From an uncultured Alphaproteobacteria bacterium (GTDB lineage: Bacteria > Pseudomonadota > Alphaproteobacteria > Micropepsales > Micropepsaceae), in assembly GCA_903857685.1 (NCBI GenBank), contig CAIOFO010000010.1, positions 26,928-90,927 of the forward strand: a DNA stretch of 64,000 bases, given 5' to 3'. Positions 46,261-55,872 of the stretch are shown one piece after another. The stretch's first letter is position 1, and every line of letters starts with the position of its first letter. The translations under genes were made by a program, and so were the position numbers. The notes beneath the pieces are model-generated. The model made no database searches. It was given only the letters and a program-made list of their open reading frames with translations, and was not told the origin of the DNA.

Positions 46261-47351
46261 TGAGCCGTCCCGGTCTTGTTCTTACACTCAACGCCGGCTC
46301 CTCCAGTCTGAAATACGCGCTGTTCGGCGACAAGCGCATCGCGCAAGGCAAGAGCGAAGGCGTCAGCGCCAATTATGACGCCATGCTGGACGACGTCCTG
46401 AAATGGACGGAGGAGCATCTCGGCGGCAATATACTGACCGGGGCGGGCCACCGCATTGTCCATGGCGGCGAACTTGCAGACCCCATCCTGCTGGACGATG
46501 CCGCGCTGACAAGGCTTGATGCGCTGGCGCCGCTGGCGCCGCTGCACCAGCCGCACAATCTGGCCGCGGTGAGGGCGCTGGCAGAATTGCGCCCCGGCCT
46601 GCCGCAAGTGGGATGTTTTGATACCGCCTTTCACCGGACCATGGACGCCACGGCGCGGCGCTTCGGCCTGCCGCGCGCGCTGGAAGATTCCGGCATCCGC
46701 CGTTACGGCTTTCACGGCCTGTCCTACGAATATATTTCCGGGCGGCTCAGGGAGGTTGCCCCGGCGCAGGCCGGCGGGCGCATCATCATCGCCCATCTGG
46801 GCAGCGGCGCCAGCCTTTGCGCCCTCAGGGATGGGCGCAGCATCGACACCACCATGAGTTTTACGCCGCTGGACGGGCTGGTGATGGGAACGCGCTGCGG
46901 CGCGCTCGATCCCGGCGTTCTGCTGTACCTGATGCAGGCGCGCGGAATGGATGCGGTGGGCTTGCAGGACTTGCTCTACGACAAGTCCGGCCTGCTGGGT
47001 GTCTCGGATATCAGCGGCGACATGCGGCTGCTGCTGGCCAGCGGCGATGCCAGGGCCAGGGAGGCGATAGAGCTTTTCGTCTATCGCGCGGCGCGGGAGA
47101 TCGGGGCGCTGGGCGCCTCTCTGGGCGGGCTGGACGGCATCGTTTTCACCGGCGGCATTGGCGAGAATTCCGCCGTGATTCGGGCCGCGATCGCCGCCCG
47201 GATGGGCTGGCTGGGCCTGACGCTGGATGCGGCGGCCAATGGGGCCGGTGCAATCCGGATCAGTGCCGCCGATAGCCCGGTTTGGGCCTGGGCCATCCCC
47301 ACCGACGAAGAAGCGGTGATCGCGCGCCAGACGCGGACGCTGGCAGGTTGA
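46260..47351 (+). CDS. ackA: Acetate kinase
   Basis: 363 residues, somewhat shorter than the usual ~400. Motifs: LTLNAGSSSLKYALF, GHRIVHGG, CFDTAFH, YGFHGLSYEYI, IIAHLGSGASLCA, GTRCGALDPGVLLYL and TGGIGENSAVIR. It makes ATP from acetyl-phosphate, here supplied by phosphate acetyltransferase and phosphoketolase. The longer frame starting in pta is spurious. A FixK box overlaps its stop codon and serves the next gene. Confidence 0.94.
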   Translation: MSRPGLVLTLNAGSSSLKYALFGDKRIAQGKSEGVSANYDAMLDDVLKWTEEHLGGNILTGAGHRIVHGGELADPILLDDAALTRLDALAPLAPLHQPHNLAAVRALAELRPGLPQVGCFDTAFHRTMDATARRFGLPRALEDSGIRRYGFHGLSYEYISGRLREVAPAQAGGRIIIAHLGSGASLCALRDGRSIDTTMSFTPLDGLVMGTRCGALDPGVLLYLMQARGMDAVGLQDLLYDKSGLLGVSDISGDMRLLLASGDARAREAIELFVYRAAREIGALGASLGGLDGIVFTGGIGENSAVIRAAIAARMGWLGLTLDAAANGAGAIRISAADSPVWAWAIPTDEEAVIARQTRTLAG

Positions 47352-47361
47352 CCTCGATCAA
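47348..47361. promoter_or_regulatory. FNR/FixK box before the universal stress gene
   Basis: TTGACCTCGATCAA, one base off perfect, overlapping the ackA stop and 55 bases before the next start codon. Confidence 0.72.
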
Positions 47362-47416
47362 CGCCCGGTGCGCCAAAAGCCTCCATGATCCGTACCGAGC
47401 TTGGACGGAGAATGTC

Positions 47417-48247
47417 ATGACCTACAAGACCTTGATGGTGCATCTGGAACTGGATCGCAAGAATACCGGGCTGCTGAACATCGCCGCCGAGCTCGCAGAC
47501 AAATGCGATGCCCGCGTCATCGGCATTGCCGCCTGTCAGCCTTTCCAGATGCTGTTCGATGAAGGTTTGACCGCCGGCGAAGTGACGGTTGCCGACCGCG
47601 CCGAAATCGTTCGGGAAATCGCCGCCGCCGAGGTCGAGTTTCGCCAGGCCCTGAAGGGCAGGGTGAAATCCCTGGAATGGCGGTCCGGCATCACCTATGC
47701 GCCCCTGGCGTCCTATATCGCCGACGAGGCCCGCGCCGCCGATCTCATCATCACAAGCCCGGACCGGGGCGCGGCCGTGCTCGACAACACCAGGCGGGTC
47801 AAGATCGGCGACCTGGCACTGGAATCCGGGCGGCCGGTGTTGATCGTGCCGCAGGGAATCTCCAGCCTGGCGCTGGGCAATGCCTTTGTCGCCTGGAAGG
47901 ACAGCCGCGAAGCGCGCCGCGCCCTGGCCGATGCCCTGCCGCTCTTGCGGCTAGCCAAGAATGTCACCGTGCTGGAAGCGGCGGGCAAACCCGCGCAGAG
48001 CCGCGCCCATGACCGTGTGGTGGACGTGGCGCGCTGGCTGGAAGGCCATGAAATCGCGGCCGAACCGGTGACATCCATCCTGAGCGGCTCGGACGCCGCG
48101 GAACTTTATTCCGAAATGATCGCGCGCGGCTGCGATTTCCTGGTTGCGGGCGCTTATGGTCATTCCCGGATGGGCGAATTCGTCTTTGGCGGCGTTACCC
48201 ATGACATGCTGCTCAATCCGCAATATTGCGTCCTGATTTCGCACTGA
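47417..48247 (+). CDS. Universal stress protein, tandem UspA
   Basis: 276 residues with two UspA-type halves. The C-terminal half has the ATP-binding [15 protein letters not shown]; the N-terminal half is degenerate ([21 protein letters not shown]). Such proteins of alphaproteobacteria are induced at low oxygen. The ATG at MTYKTLMVH was chosen, with ACGGAG nine bases upstream and the FixK box just before. Confidence 0.9.
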   Translation: MTYKTLMVHLELDRKNTGLLNIAAELADKCDARVIGIAACQPFQMLFDEGLTAGEVTVADRAEIVREIAAAEVEFRQALKGRVKSLEWRSGITYAPLASYIADEARAADLIITSPDRGAAVLDNTRRVKIGDLALESGRPVLIVPQGISSLALGNAFVAWKDSREARRALADALPLLRLAKNVTVLEAAGKPAQSRAHDRVVDVARWLEGHEIAAEPVTSILSGSDAAELYSEMIARGCDFLVAGAYGHSRMGEFVFGGVTHDMLLNPQYCVLISH

Positions 48248-48289
48248 GGCCGCCGGCATTGATTTGCAGGGCGGCGCGTTGGGGTTGAC

Positions 48290-49273
48290 ATGCAGGCGAT
48301 GATTTTGCGCCGTCCGGGCACGCCGCTCGAATGGATGGAACTGCCGGATCCCGTGCCGGGTCCCGGCGAAATCCGCGTCAAGGTTTCAGCATGCGGCGTC
48401 TGCCGCACCGACCTGCATGTGATTGACGGCGAATTGCCCGGCGGCAAGCTCCCGATCATTCCCGGACATGAGATTGTGGGCCGGATTGACGCATTGGGCG
48501 AAGGCGTCAGCGGCCTCGCCATCGGCCAGCGGGTTGGCATTCCCTGGCTCGGCCACACCTGCGGCACCTGCTTTTATTGCCTCGGCGGCGCCGAAAATCT
48601 TTGCGACCGGCCGCTATTCACCGGCTATACCCGCCATGGCGGCTATGCCACGGCGGCAATTGCCGATGCGCGCTATGCCTTTCCTCTTGGCGAAATCGGT
48701 GACGATGTCGCCCTGGCGCCGCTTCTGTGCGCCGGCCTGATTGGCTGGCGGTCGCTGGTGATGGCGGGTGAAGGCAAGCGGCTGGGCCTTTACGGCTTCG
48801 GCGCCGCCGCCCACATCGTCGCGCAGGTGGCAAAATGGCAGGGCCGCCGCATCTTTGCTTTCACGCAAAAGGATGACAGGGAAACACAGGATTTTGCACG
48901 CAGCCTGGGGGCAGAATGGGCTGGCGGTTCGGAAGATAATCCTCCCGAAGTTCTGGACGCCGCCATCATCTATGCCCCCGTTGGGGCGGTGGTGCCACTG
49001 GCGCTGAAAGCGGTGCGCAAGGGCGGCCGTGTGGTCTGTGCCGGCATCCATATGAGCACCATACCCGCCTTTTCGTACGACCTGCTGTGGGAGGAGCGCC
49101 AGCTTGTTTCGGTCGCCAATCTCACCCGTCAGGACGGGCTGGATTTTCTCGACCTTGCGCCGCGCATCGGCGTGAAAACCCGCACGACCGTTTACAAGCT
49201 GAGGGACGCCAACCGGGCGCTTGCCGATCTCAGAGAGGGGCGGTTCGACGGCGCCGCCGTGCTGGTGCCCTGA
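48290..49273 (+). CDS. Zinc-dependent alcohol dehydrogenase (AdhP/AdhA-like)
   Basis: 327-residue MDR enzyme with catalytic zinc [15 protein letters not shown] and GHEIVGRI, structural zinc [15 protein letters not shown], and glycine-rich [11 protein letters not shown]. It is related to the propanol-preferring bacterial alcohol dehydrogenases. It follows the universal stress gene by 42 bases and is likely read from the same FixK promoter, giving a route for reoxidising NADH. Confidence 0.9.
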   Translation: MQAMILRRPGTPLEWMELPDPVPGPGEIRVKVSACGVCRTDLHVIDGELPGGKLPIIPGHEIVGRIDALGEGVSGLAIGQRVGIPWLGHTCGTCFYCLGGAENLCDRPLFTGYTRHGGYATAAIADARYAFPLGEIGDDVALAPLLCAGLIGWRSLVMAGEGKRLGLYGFGAAAHIVAQVAKWQGRRIFAFTQKDDRETQDFARSLGAEWAGGSEDNPPEVLDAAIIYAPVGAVVPLALKAVRKGGRVVCAGIHMSTIPAFSYDLLWEERQLVSVANLTRQDGLDFLDLAPRIGVKTRTTVYKLRDANRALADLREGRFDGAAVLVP

Positions 49274-49279
49274 GGAATA

Positions 49280-49525
49280 TCAGGTTTGGCCCCCGATATG
49301 TCCAATCACCGCGCCGGGTTCGATGACGTCATTGGCCTTTCTGTCAATCGTCAGCCAGCCTTCCGCCGGAGCGATCAATTTGTGAAGCGCGCCCTCGATG
49401 TGTAACGCGGCCAGCGCGTCGCCAGCCTCGACAAAGGCGCCATCGGGCACCAGCCACTTGTCAATCATGCCCTCGGGCAGAAGGCTGGTGGCCCAAAGTT
49501 CGCTCTCAACCCTGATTGGTGTCAT
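49280..49525 (-). CDS. Lipoyl/biotinyl-like domain protein
   Basis: 81 residues forming a lone biotinyl/lipoyl-type beta barrel: GMIDKWLVPDGAFVEAGDALAALHIEGALHKLIAPAEGWL...IEPGAVIGHIG. The hairpin tip lacks the DKA or MKM lysine, so covalent lipoylation or biotinylation is doubtful. Preceded by GAGGAG and 14 bases downstream of the baeRF-like gene. Function unknown. Confidence 0.72.
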   Translation of the reverse strand: MTPIRVESELWATSLLPEGMIDKWLVPDGAFVEAGDALAALHIEGALHKLIAPAEGWLTIDRKANDVIEPGAVIGHIGGQT

Positions 49526-49539
49526 GGCAATTTCTCCTC

Positions 49540-49965
49540 TCAGCTCTTCATCGGCATCATGCGGTCGGCCCGTTCGAAGAAGCGCCGGGCAAATGCCACG
49601 ATCTCGCCATCGCTGGCGTGATCCATGGGTTCCACGGCGACAACATTTCCGGCCTGGTGCGGCTTGTGGCTGTCCAGAAAAGTCTTGAGCGCCGTCTTGG
49701 CGCCGGACGGCCCGACAATCAGGATTTCCTGCGCCGCGCCGATGGCGTCGGAAATCTTGTCCAGAAACGCCCGGCCAAGGGCGACATGGCCCGCGCCGAC
49801 CGAGCCGGCATGATGATGAATATGGCCCTCGCCGGCATCGCTGTTATGGACCTGGGTTTCCTGGAACGCGTCATGTGTCAGCGCGTAGAGCCGCGCCTGC
49901 CGGTGGTCCAGCCACACCACAAGATGAAGCGGCATCCCCGCGCCGGCGATTTTTGCATTGCTCAT
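49540..49965 (-). CDS. baeRF-type 'translational machinery' protein
   Basis: 141 residues; starts LHLVVWLDHRQARLYAL, histidine-rich middle (GHIHHHAG), ILIVGPSGAKTALKTFLDSHKP and a C-terminal DHASDGEIVAFARRFF. It resembles the eRF1/Dom34 domain-like proteins annotated as translational machinery proteins in Bradyrhizobium and relatives. Function in bacteria unproven. ATG with AGGAGAG; it overlaps the quinone reductase stop by four bases. Confidence 0.75.
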   Translation of the reverse strand: MSNAKIAGAGMPLHLVVWLDHRQARLYALTHDAFQETQVHNSDAGEGHIHHHAGSVGAGHVALGRAFLDKISDAIGAAQEILIVGPSGAKTALKTFLDSHKPHQAGNVVAVEPMDHASDGEIVAFARRFFERADRMMPMKS

Positions 49966-50555
49966 GCGGCTCTCCTGAAATGGGTATTGACGGTTCTTGC
50001 AACATCCGCGAGGCGGGCTTCGACAAATTCCTGCGTGGCGCCCGGCACAATGCCGCCGACATGTACATGCTCCACGGCGGTCAGGCCGCAGACTTGGGCG
50101 AAATAAGCGTCGAACAGGGTATGGATGGCGCCCAAGGCGCCGGTATCCTTGACCCATTGCAGTGGCGCGCCCGAGGAACTGAACGCAATCATCCGGCGGC
50201 CGGAAAGAAGCGGGTTTGCGCTGCTGCCGCTGCCGCCGTAGGCGAAACCGAACCCGAATACCCGTTCAAGATATCCTTTCATCATGGCGGGCGGCGCGTT
50301 CAGCCATAAGGGGTAGACCAGGGCAAAGACATCCGCATCCTTCAGCAACGCCCGTTCGGCCAGGACATCGCTTGCGGGCGTGAAATTTTCACGCGGTAGT
50401 TCCTCGGCCTTCAGGCAGGGGTCAAAGCCCATGCGGTACAAGTCGCGGCGAACCACGGTGTGCCCCAGTCCTTCGGCCGCCTGGGCATAAGCGCCGGCGA
50501 CCGAGGCCGTAAAGCTGTCGGCATTGGGATGGGCAAAAATGACGGCGTGCTTCAC
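49962..50555 (-). CDS. NAD(P)H:quinone oxidoreductase / flavodoxin-fold protein
   Basis: 197-residue flavodoxin-fold FMN/FAD reductase: AVIFAHPNADSFTASVAGAYA, the YPLWLNAPPAMMKGYLERVFGFGFAY isoalloxazine-contact region and ISSSGAP-like FSSSGAP. Homologues reduce quinones with NAD(P)H by two electrons. GTG start preceded by the strong ribosome site AAGGAGG; the longer 52-codon extension is unlikely. A FixK-like site is 45 bases upstream. Confidence 0.87.
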   Translation of the reverse strand: MKHAVIFAHPNADSFTASVAGAYAQAAEGLGHTVVRRDLYRMGFDPCLKAEELPRENFTPASDVLAERALLKDADVFALVYPLWLNAPPAMMKGYLERVFGFGFAYGGSGSSANPLLSGRRMIAFSSSGAPLQWVKDTGALGAIHTLFDAYFAQVCGLTAVEHVHVGGIVPGATQEFVEARLADVARTVNTHFRRAA

Positions 50556-50600
50556 GGCAACCTCCTTACTACAGATTAAGACCGCGGCGGCGGGGCGGCC

Positions 50601-50614
50601 TTGCGCCAGATCAA
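50601..50614. promoter_or_regulatory. FixK-like site, divergent
   Basis: TTGCGCCAGATCAA fits TTG(A/C)-N6-(T/G)CAA; lies 45 bases before the quinone reductase and 32 before the L,D-transpeptidase. Confidence 0.5.
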
Positions 50615-50646
50615 TGTTCCTGCGGCTGGCGATGTTAAATTGCGGC

Positions 50647-52077
50647 ATGTTTGCAGTGAATATATCGTCAAGAGCGAAAACCCGTCTGGTCATCGGTCTT
50701 CTGGCGATCATCGGCGGAACCGCCGCAGCCGCTCCGCTTCTATCGGATGCCCAGACCCGCGTGGCACAGGCGGCGCTGTCGCATGCTGCGGAAGAGGGGC
50801 TGGATCCCGATGCTTACCGCATCCCGGGCCTGACCGATCCGGCCGCCCGCAATGCCGCCGTCTCCGCAGCGTTGCTGGATTATATGCGGGACGTTCGAAC
50901 CGGCCGGCCGTCTCGGAAGATTCTGGACAGCGACATCGCGCTGCCGCCGCCCGACTTCGATGCCGCTGCCGCGCTGGATCAGGCGGTCAGCCAGGACTCG
51001 CTGGACACGATGCTCGCCGGCCTGCCGCCTCATGCGCCCGAGTATGCAAAACTGAAAAATCTTTTGGCGCATTATCGCCGCATCGCCGCCGCCGGCGGAT
51101 GGCCCGTGATTGCACCGGGCGCCGAATCCGGCCTGCTCCGGTCACGCCTGGCGTTCGAGGACAACATTACGGGCCTGTCCGATGCCGATGCGTTAAAGCG
51201 GTTTCAGGCGCGGCACGGGTTGCCGCAGGATGGCGGACTGGGACCCGCGACCCTGGCGGCATTGAATGTGCCGGCCGACGCGCGGGCGGATACCGTCGCC
51301 GCTAACATGGAGCGCTGGCGCTGGCTGCCGCCCCAGCTGGAGGCGGACCGCATTGTCATCAACGTCGCGGATGCGCGGCTGGACCTGTTCCTGGGCGACA
51401 ACAAAATCATCACGTCGCGCGTGATCGTCGGCAAGCCCGCCACGCCAACGCCGATCTTGCGCGCCGAGGGAGCGGGTATCACGGTCAATCCGGCATGGAC
51501 CGTGCCGGCTTCCATCGCCGCGCGCGAAATATTGCCCAAGCTGAAGCGCAACCCGGCCTATCTTGTAAGCCAGGACATGGTCCTGCTGGATGGTCCGGCT
51601 GATGATCCGCAAGGGCTTCACGTCAATTGGCGCGCTATTCCGGCGGGGCATTTTCCCTACCGGCTGCGGCAGCATCCGGGGCCCAAGAATCCATTGGGCC
51701 GCATCAAGATCGAGCTGCCCAACCAGTTCGATGTCTATCTGCACGACACGCCCGGTCATGCGGCTTTCAATGCCGCGCACCGCGATGTCAGCCATGGCTG
51801 CGTACGGGTGGAGCAGATCCTGCCGCTGGCGTCCTATGCGCTTGCCGGCGATTTGAGCGCCGCCGAAAAAATCAGCGACGCGGTGAGTGCCGGCGAAACC
51901 GGCTATTTGCCGCTCGCCAGGAAATTGCCGGTCTATTTTCTCTACTGGACGGCTTTCGCGGACCCCGACGGCGTACTGCAATTTCGCCCCGATATTTATG
52001 GCCGCGACCTGCGCATGATCCGCGCCGGGCAAAGCGAAAAGCTGGCCGAAAACCCTGTGAAATGTTCCCGTGGTTAA
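50647..52077 (+). CDS. L,D-transpeptidase (YcbB/LdtD type)
   Basis: 476 residues: signal sequence (RLVIGLLAIIGGTAAAAP), an N-terminal scaffolding domain, a peptidoglycan-binding domain (ALKRFQARHGLPQDGGLGPATLAALN) and a YkuD catalytic domain with HRDVSHGCVRVEQ carrying the nucleophilic cysteine. It makes 3-3 cross-links in the cell wall. Several ATGs lie upstream; this one leaves the signal peptide and clears the FixK-like site. Confidence 0.9.
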   Translation: MFAVNISSRAKTRLVIGLLAIIGGTAAAAPLLSDAQTRVAQAALSHAAEEGLDPDAYRIPGLTDPAARNAAVSAALLDYMRDVRTGRPSRKILDSDIALPPPDFDAAAALDQAVSQDSLDTMLAGLPPHAPEYAKLKNLLAHYRRIAAAGGWPVIAPGAESGLLRSRLAFEDNITGLSDADALKRFQARHGLPQDGGLGPATLAALNVPADARADTVAANMERWRWLPPQLEADRIVINVADARLDLFLGDNKIITSRVIVGKPATPTPILRAEGAGITVNPAWTVPASIAAREILPKLKRNPAYLVSQDMVLLDGPADDPQGLHVNWRAIPAGHFPYRLRQHPGPKNPLGRIKIELPNQFDVYLHDTPGHAAFNAAHRDVSHGCVRVEQILPLASYALAGDLSAAEKISDAVSAGETGYLPLARKLPVYFLYWTAFADPDGVLQFRPDIYGRDLRMIRAGQSEKLAENPVKCSRG

Positions 52078-52111
52078 ACATTGCCGCACAAGGCCGCCGC
52101 TGCTAAAAGGT

Positions 52112-52125
52112 CCTGGAATTCCAGG
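52112..52125. repeat. 14-base perfect palindrome
   Basis: CCTGGAATTCCAGG, ending 10 bases before the DUF882 start. Could be an operator; could be chance. Confidence 0.4.
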
Positions 52126-52135
52126 GCATTCACGC

Positions 52136-52675
52136 ATGAGCCTGATTGCACGCCGCCATTTTCTGGCAGGTGCCGGCGCCACGGTCCTGTCGGCACCATT
52201 TTTCCCCGCCTTGGCGAGCCTTGGCGATGTCCGCTCGCTGGCTTTTGACAATCTGCATACCGGCGAAAGGCTGGTCACCGAATATTGGGCGGAAGGTGAA
52301 TATATTCCCGGTGCGCTGGCGCAGGTGAACCATGTGCTGCGGGATTTCCGCTCCGGCGAAGTGCACCCCATTGCGCCGAACCTGCTCGATCTTCTGGCCG
52401 TGCTGCGCGGAAAGCTGGAGACAGCCGCGCCCTTCAACGTGATTTCCGGTTATCGCTCGCCGGCGACCAACGCGATGCTTCGCGGCGAGAACGAACATTC
52501 CGGCGTGGCGTCCAAGAGCCTGCACATGCAGGGCATGGCGATTGACATCCGCGTTCCGGGCCGTTCGCTGGCGGGACTGCGCGACATCGCGCTGGCGGCG
52601 CAGGCGGGCGGGGTCGGATTTTATCCCGCATCCGATTTTGTCCATGTGGATGTCGGCCGGGTGCGGCACTGGTAG
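52136..52675 (+). CDS. YcbK/DUF882 family murein-endopeptidase-like protein
   Basis: 179 residues with a twin-arginine-type signal (ARRHFLAGAGATVLSAPF). The M15-like fold has zinc ligands in SGYRSPATNAML and HMQGMAIDIR and the terminal HVDVG. Members are implicated in cell-wall editing, matching the L,D-transpeptidase before it. The 22-codon longer frame lacks the Tat start. Confidence 0.87.
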   Translation: MSLIARRHFLAGAGATVLSAPFFPALASLGDVRSLAFDNLHTGERLVTEYWAEGEYIPGALAQVNHVLRDFRSGEVHPIAPNLLDLLAVLRGKLETAAPFNVISGYRSPATNAMLRGENEHSGVASKSLHMQGMAIDIRVPGRSLAGLRDIALAAQAGGVGFYPASDFVHVDVGRVRHW

Positions 52676-52699
52676 CGTTTCGACGCCCAGCCATTGCGC

Positions 52700-52789
52700 T
52701 CAGTGCTGGCGCTGTTCCAGCCAGAGGGCATTGAGCACCGCCAGGGTGCAGGCAAATCCCAGTCCGAGAACCCAGGTAAAATACCACAT
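52700..52789 (-). CDS. cydX: Cytochrome bd oxidase small subunit CydX
   Basis: 29 residues: MWYFTWVLGLGFA then a helix ending NALWLEQRQH. The MWYF.WVLG start and WLE tail are the CydX hallmarks. Required for cytochrome bd assembly and haem stability. Lies 12 bases after cydB on the same strand. Confidence 0.9.
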   Translation of the reverse strand: MWYFTWVLGLGFACTLAVLNALWLEQRQH

Positions 52790-52801
52790 GCCGGTGATCC
52801 T

Positions 52802-53929
52802 TCAGTAAGACGTCTTGATGTCGGATTCGATCTGCTGGCGCGTCACGGGCCCCCGCATCACCCGGTAAACGAAGGCGGTATAGGCCAGCACGATGGGCAG
52901 GAACAGGATCACGGCGCCCAGCATGATCTCCAGCGTCAGCTTGCTGGACGAAGCATCCCATACCGTCAGGCTGGCGCCGGGCTGCGACGAGGAGGGCAGC
53001 AGGAACGGAAACAGCGCCGCGCCGGCGGTGGCGATCGTCAGGGCGGGAACGCAGGCGGAAAGCAGGAAACTCGTCCCCGCGCGCTTGCGAACCAGGCTCG
53101 CCATGACCGCCATGAGCAGGGCGCCGAGCGGCAACAGCCACAGCAGGGCATGGTTTTCATAATTGCCCAGCCAGCCGGGCGCGCCATGCAGCACGGTCTT
53201 GCCCAGGGGGTTGGACGGCCCATCCGGTGCGGCCAGGCTGGTCATGCTGTATCCGTCCATGCGGCTGAGCCAGACGCCGGCGACACTGAACACCAGGCCA
53301 TAGGCGGTGGCGGCATAAGGCAGGATGAAGCGGGCACGGTCCTGCACCGGGCCGCGGGTCTTGTAATTCAGCCAGGCGGCGCCGTGCATCAGGATCATGG
53401 CAAGACTGACCAGGCCGCAGAGCAGCGCGAAGGGGTTCAGCAGCGACCATAATGAAATGTCGGACTGCATCCGCAGATCGGCGTCGAAGCCGAATGGCAC
53501 GCCCTCAAAAAGATTGCCGAAGGCCACGCCGAACACCAGGGGCGGAACGATACCGCCGATGCACAGCGCCCAGTCCCACCAGCCGCGCCAGCGCGGATCC
53601 TCCAGCTTGCTGCGGAACTTGAATCCGACCGGGCGGACGATCAGCGCCGCCAGCACCAGGAACATCGCCAGATAGAAGCCGGAAAAGCTGGCGGCATAAA
53701 GCGCGGGCCATGCCGCGAAAATTGCGCCGCCGCCCAGGATGAACCAGACCTGGTTTCCCTCCCATACCGGCCCGACGCTGTTGATGGCGACACGCCGCTC
53801 GACATCGCTGCGCCCGACAAAGGTGAGAAGCGCGGCGGTGCCGAGGTCGAAGCCATCGGCGATGGCAAAGCCGCCCAAAAGCACGCCCAGCAGCAGCCAC
53901 CAGATGATGCGCAGTATTTCATAGCTCAT
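52802..53929 (-). CDS. cydB: Cytochrome bd ubiquinol oxidase subunit II (CydB)
   Basis: 375 residues, about eight membrane spans, N-terminus [25 protein letters not shown] and conserved [21 protein letters not shown]. Partner of CydA in the high-affinity, CN-tolerant quinol oxidase. It overlaps cydA by four bases (ATGA). Confidence 0.95.
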   Translation of the reverse strand: MSYEILRIIWWLLLGVLLGGFAIADGFDLGTAALLTFVGRSDVERRVAINSVGPVWEGNQVWFILGGGAIFAAWPALYAASFSGFYLAMFLVLAALIVRPVGFKFRSKLEDPRWRGWWDWALCIGGIVPPLVFGVAFGNLFEGVPFGFDADLRMQSDISLWSLLNPFALLCGLVSLAMILMHGAAWLNYKTRGPVQDRARFILPYAATAYGLVFSVAGVWLSRMDGYSMTSLAAPDGPSNPLGKTVLHGAPGWLGNYENHALLWLLPLGALLMAVMASLVRKRAGTSFLLSACVPALTIATAGAALFPFLLPSSSQPGASLTVWDASSSKLTLEIMLGAVILFLPIVLAYTAFVYRVMRGPVTRQQIESDIKTSY

Positions 53930-55479
53930 GGCGTCACCCCGCGCTGGAACGCATCGGCTGGCCGCGGCAGGACATCATCCGGTCCCAGCCGGATATACTT
54001 GATCAGCAGATAAAGATCCGCCGCCAGCAGCGCCGAATAGAAGACGGCAAAGCCGATCAGGCTGAACAGAACATTGCCGGCGGCGGTTGTCGAGACGCCC
54101 AGTGCGGTGGGCAGCACACCTTCGATCACCCAGGGCTGGCGGCCATACTCGGCCACGATCCAGCCCAGTTCTGCGGCAATCCAGGGCAGCGGCAAGGTCA
54201 GAAAGGCGGCCTTGAGAAACCAGCGATGACGATCAAGCTCCAGCATGGCGGAATACCAGAAAGCTGCCGCGAAAAGCGCGACGAACCAGAAACCCAGTCC
54301 CACCATCAGCCGGAAGGACCAGAACAGCACCGGCACATTGGGAATGGTGCTGGCGGCGGCGGCGGCGATTTCGCGGTCCGTTGCATTCTCAATGTCGGGA
54401 CGGAACTGTTTCAGCAACAGGGCATATCCGAGATTGGCCACGTGCGCCTGCAGCAGCGTGCGCGGCGCCGCATCGTGCGAGGTCGCGCGGATGGCGAGCA
54501 GTGCCTTGTAGGCAAGGATGCCGTCCCGGATCTGGGTTTGCGCCAGGCTTACCAGCTGGTTGATGCCGGGAACCGGCGTGTCGGTGGAGCGTGTCGCAAT
54601 CAGCCCGAGCATCCAGGGCACTTTGATTTCGTAGCGGGTGGTGTGATCGGCGAGGTCGGGCAGGCCAAACAGGGTGAATGAGGCCGGCGCCGGTTCTGTG
54701 TCCCACATCGCCTCGATGGCGGCGATCTTCATTTTCTGGTTGACGCCCGCGGTGTAGCCGGACTCGTCGCCGAGCACCACCACCGACAGGGCCGAGGCCA
54801 GGCCGAAACTGGCCGCCACGGTCATGGAGCGCTTGGCGAATTCGACATGGCGGCCGCGCAGCAGGAAATAGGCGCTGACCGCCAGGACGAAGACCGAGCC
54901 GGTAACATAACCGGCGCTGACGGTATGGACGAATTTGGCCTGCGCCACCGGATTGAAGAGCACGGCCATGAAATCGCTGACCTCCATGCGCATCGTGTCC
55001 GCGTTGAAATGCGCCCCCACCGGATATTGCATCCAGCCATTGGCGATCAAAATCCACAGCGCCGAGAAATTGGTGCCCAGCGCCAGCAGCCATGTGGCGA
55101 TCAGATGCTGGTGTGTTGTCAGCCGGTCCCAGGCAAAGAAGAACAGGCCGACAAAGGTGGCTTCCAGGAAAAAGGCCATCAGGCCTTCAATTGCCAGCGG
55201 CGCCCCGAACACGTCGCCGACATAATGGGAATAATAGGCCCAGTTGGTGCCGAACTGGAATTCCATGGTGACGCCGGTCGCCACGCCCATTGCGAAATTG
55301 ATGCCGAACAGCACGCCCCAGAATTTCACCATATCGCGCCAGATGGTCTTGCCCGTCATGACATAGACGGTTTCCATGATGCCAAGCAGGACGGAAAGTC
55401 CCAGCGTGAGCGGCACGAAAATGAAATGGTATAGCGCAGTTATCGCGAATTGCAGGCGGGAAAGCTCGACAATATCCAT
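53926..55479 (-). CDS. cydA: Cytochrome bd ubiquinol oxidase subunit I (CydA)
   Basis: 517 residues. Haem ligands His18 (ITALYHF) and the later histidine and methionine positions are in place. The periplasmic Q loop begins at [24 protein letters not shown] and is long, as in the E. coli-type (L) subfamily. Quinol oxidation coupled to O2 reduction at low pO2. Confidence 0.96.
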   Translation of the reverse strand: MDIVELSRLQFAITALYHFIFVPLTLGLSVLLGIMETVYVMTGKTIWRDMVKFWGVLFGINFAMGVATGVTMEFQFGTNWAYYSHYVGDVFGAPLAIEGLMAFFLEATFVGLFFFAWDRLTTHQHLIATWLLALGTNFSALWILIANGWMQYPVGAHFNADTMRMEVSDFMAVLFNPVAQAKFVHTVSAGYVTGSVFVLAVSAYFLLRGRHVEFAKRSMTVAASFGLASALSVVVLGDESGYTAGVNQKMKIAAIEAMWDTEPAPASFTLFGLPDLADHTTRYEIKVPWMLGLIATRSTDTPVPGINQLVSLAQTQIRDGILAYKALLAIRATSHDAAPRTLLQAHVANLGYALLLKQFRPDIENATDREIAAAAASTIPNVPVLFWSFRLMVGLGFWFVALFAAAFWYSAMLELDRHRWFLKAAFLTLPLPWIAAELGWIVAEYGRQPWVIEGVLPTALGVSTTAAGNVLFSLIGFAVFYSALLAADLYLLIKYIRLGPDDVLPRPADAFQRGVTP

Positions 55480-55488
55480 CGCGGTTTC

Positions 55489-55647
55489 CTATTGCGACGG
55501 GATGGAAAGCAGGTGCGAACGGGTGGCCTCGCCGCCCGGTTCCGGTCCGGCATGGGGCGCGATGAAGAGGTAATAGATCGCGGTCAAGGCCAGCGCCTTC
55601 AGGCACAACAGGCCGATCACTTCCAGCCGCAGCGCTCTGGGAAACAT
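55489..55647 (-). CDS. cydP: Cytochrome bd oxidase small subunit CydP
   Basis: 52 residues: basic start, one span (LEVIGLLCLKALALTAIYYLF), IAPHAGPEPG tail. The arrangement LxLE...LKxxLL..IY..F is that of the CydP family found next to cydAB in many Proteobacteria. AAGGAAG precedes it; 9 bases before cydA, so in the same transcript. Confidence 0.75.
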   Translation of the reverse strand: MFPRALRLEVIGLLCLKALALTAIYYLFIAPHAGPEPGGEATRSHLLSIPSQ

Positions 55648-55696
55648 CCCTGTGCTTCCTTCTGGCGGGCTTGTCGCCGAATGCGCGGGCCCCGCC

Positions 55697-55710
55697 TTGT
55701 TCTGGATCAA
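55697..55710. promoter_or_regulatory. Degenerate FNR/FixK box before the cyd operon
   Basis: TTGTTCTGGATCAA, one perfect half and one base off in the other; identical to the box before kdp. 49 bases before cydP. Confidence 0.6.
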
Positions 55711-55798
55711 CAAAGCACCCGGGGGCGAGAATAATCAAGCTCCCGGGCGGTTCCGGACGCTCCAGTTCCGCCGGTCAATGGCAATCCCATCGCGGTTA

Positions 55799-55812
55799 TT
55801 GATCGCGATCAA
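55799..55812. promoter_or_regulatory. FNR/FixK box before urcA/xfp
   Basis: TTGATCGCGATCAA, both halves perfect, 60 bases before the next start codon. Confidence 0.85.
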
Positions 55813-55872
55813 TGTCTTGTGCCTCGGCATCGCCAAGAGTTCCCAGTCAAGAATTCAAAAAGGGAGTTTGTC

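Noticed and set aside
48257..48275. TTGATTTGC before the second alcohol dehydrogenase
   Set aside because: Only one half of a FixK site; no matching ATCAA partner at the right spacing.
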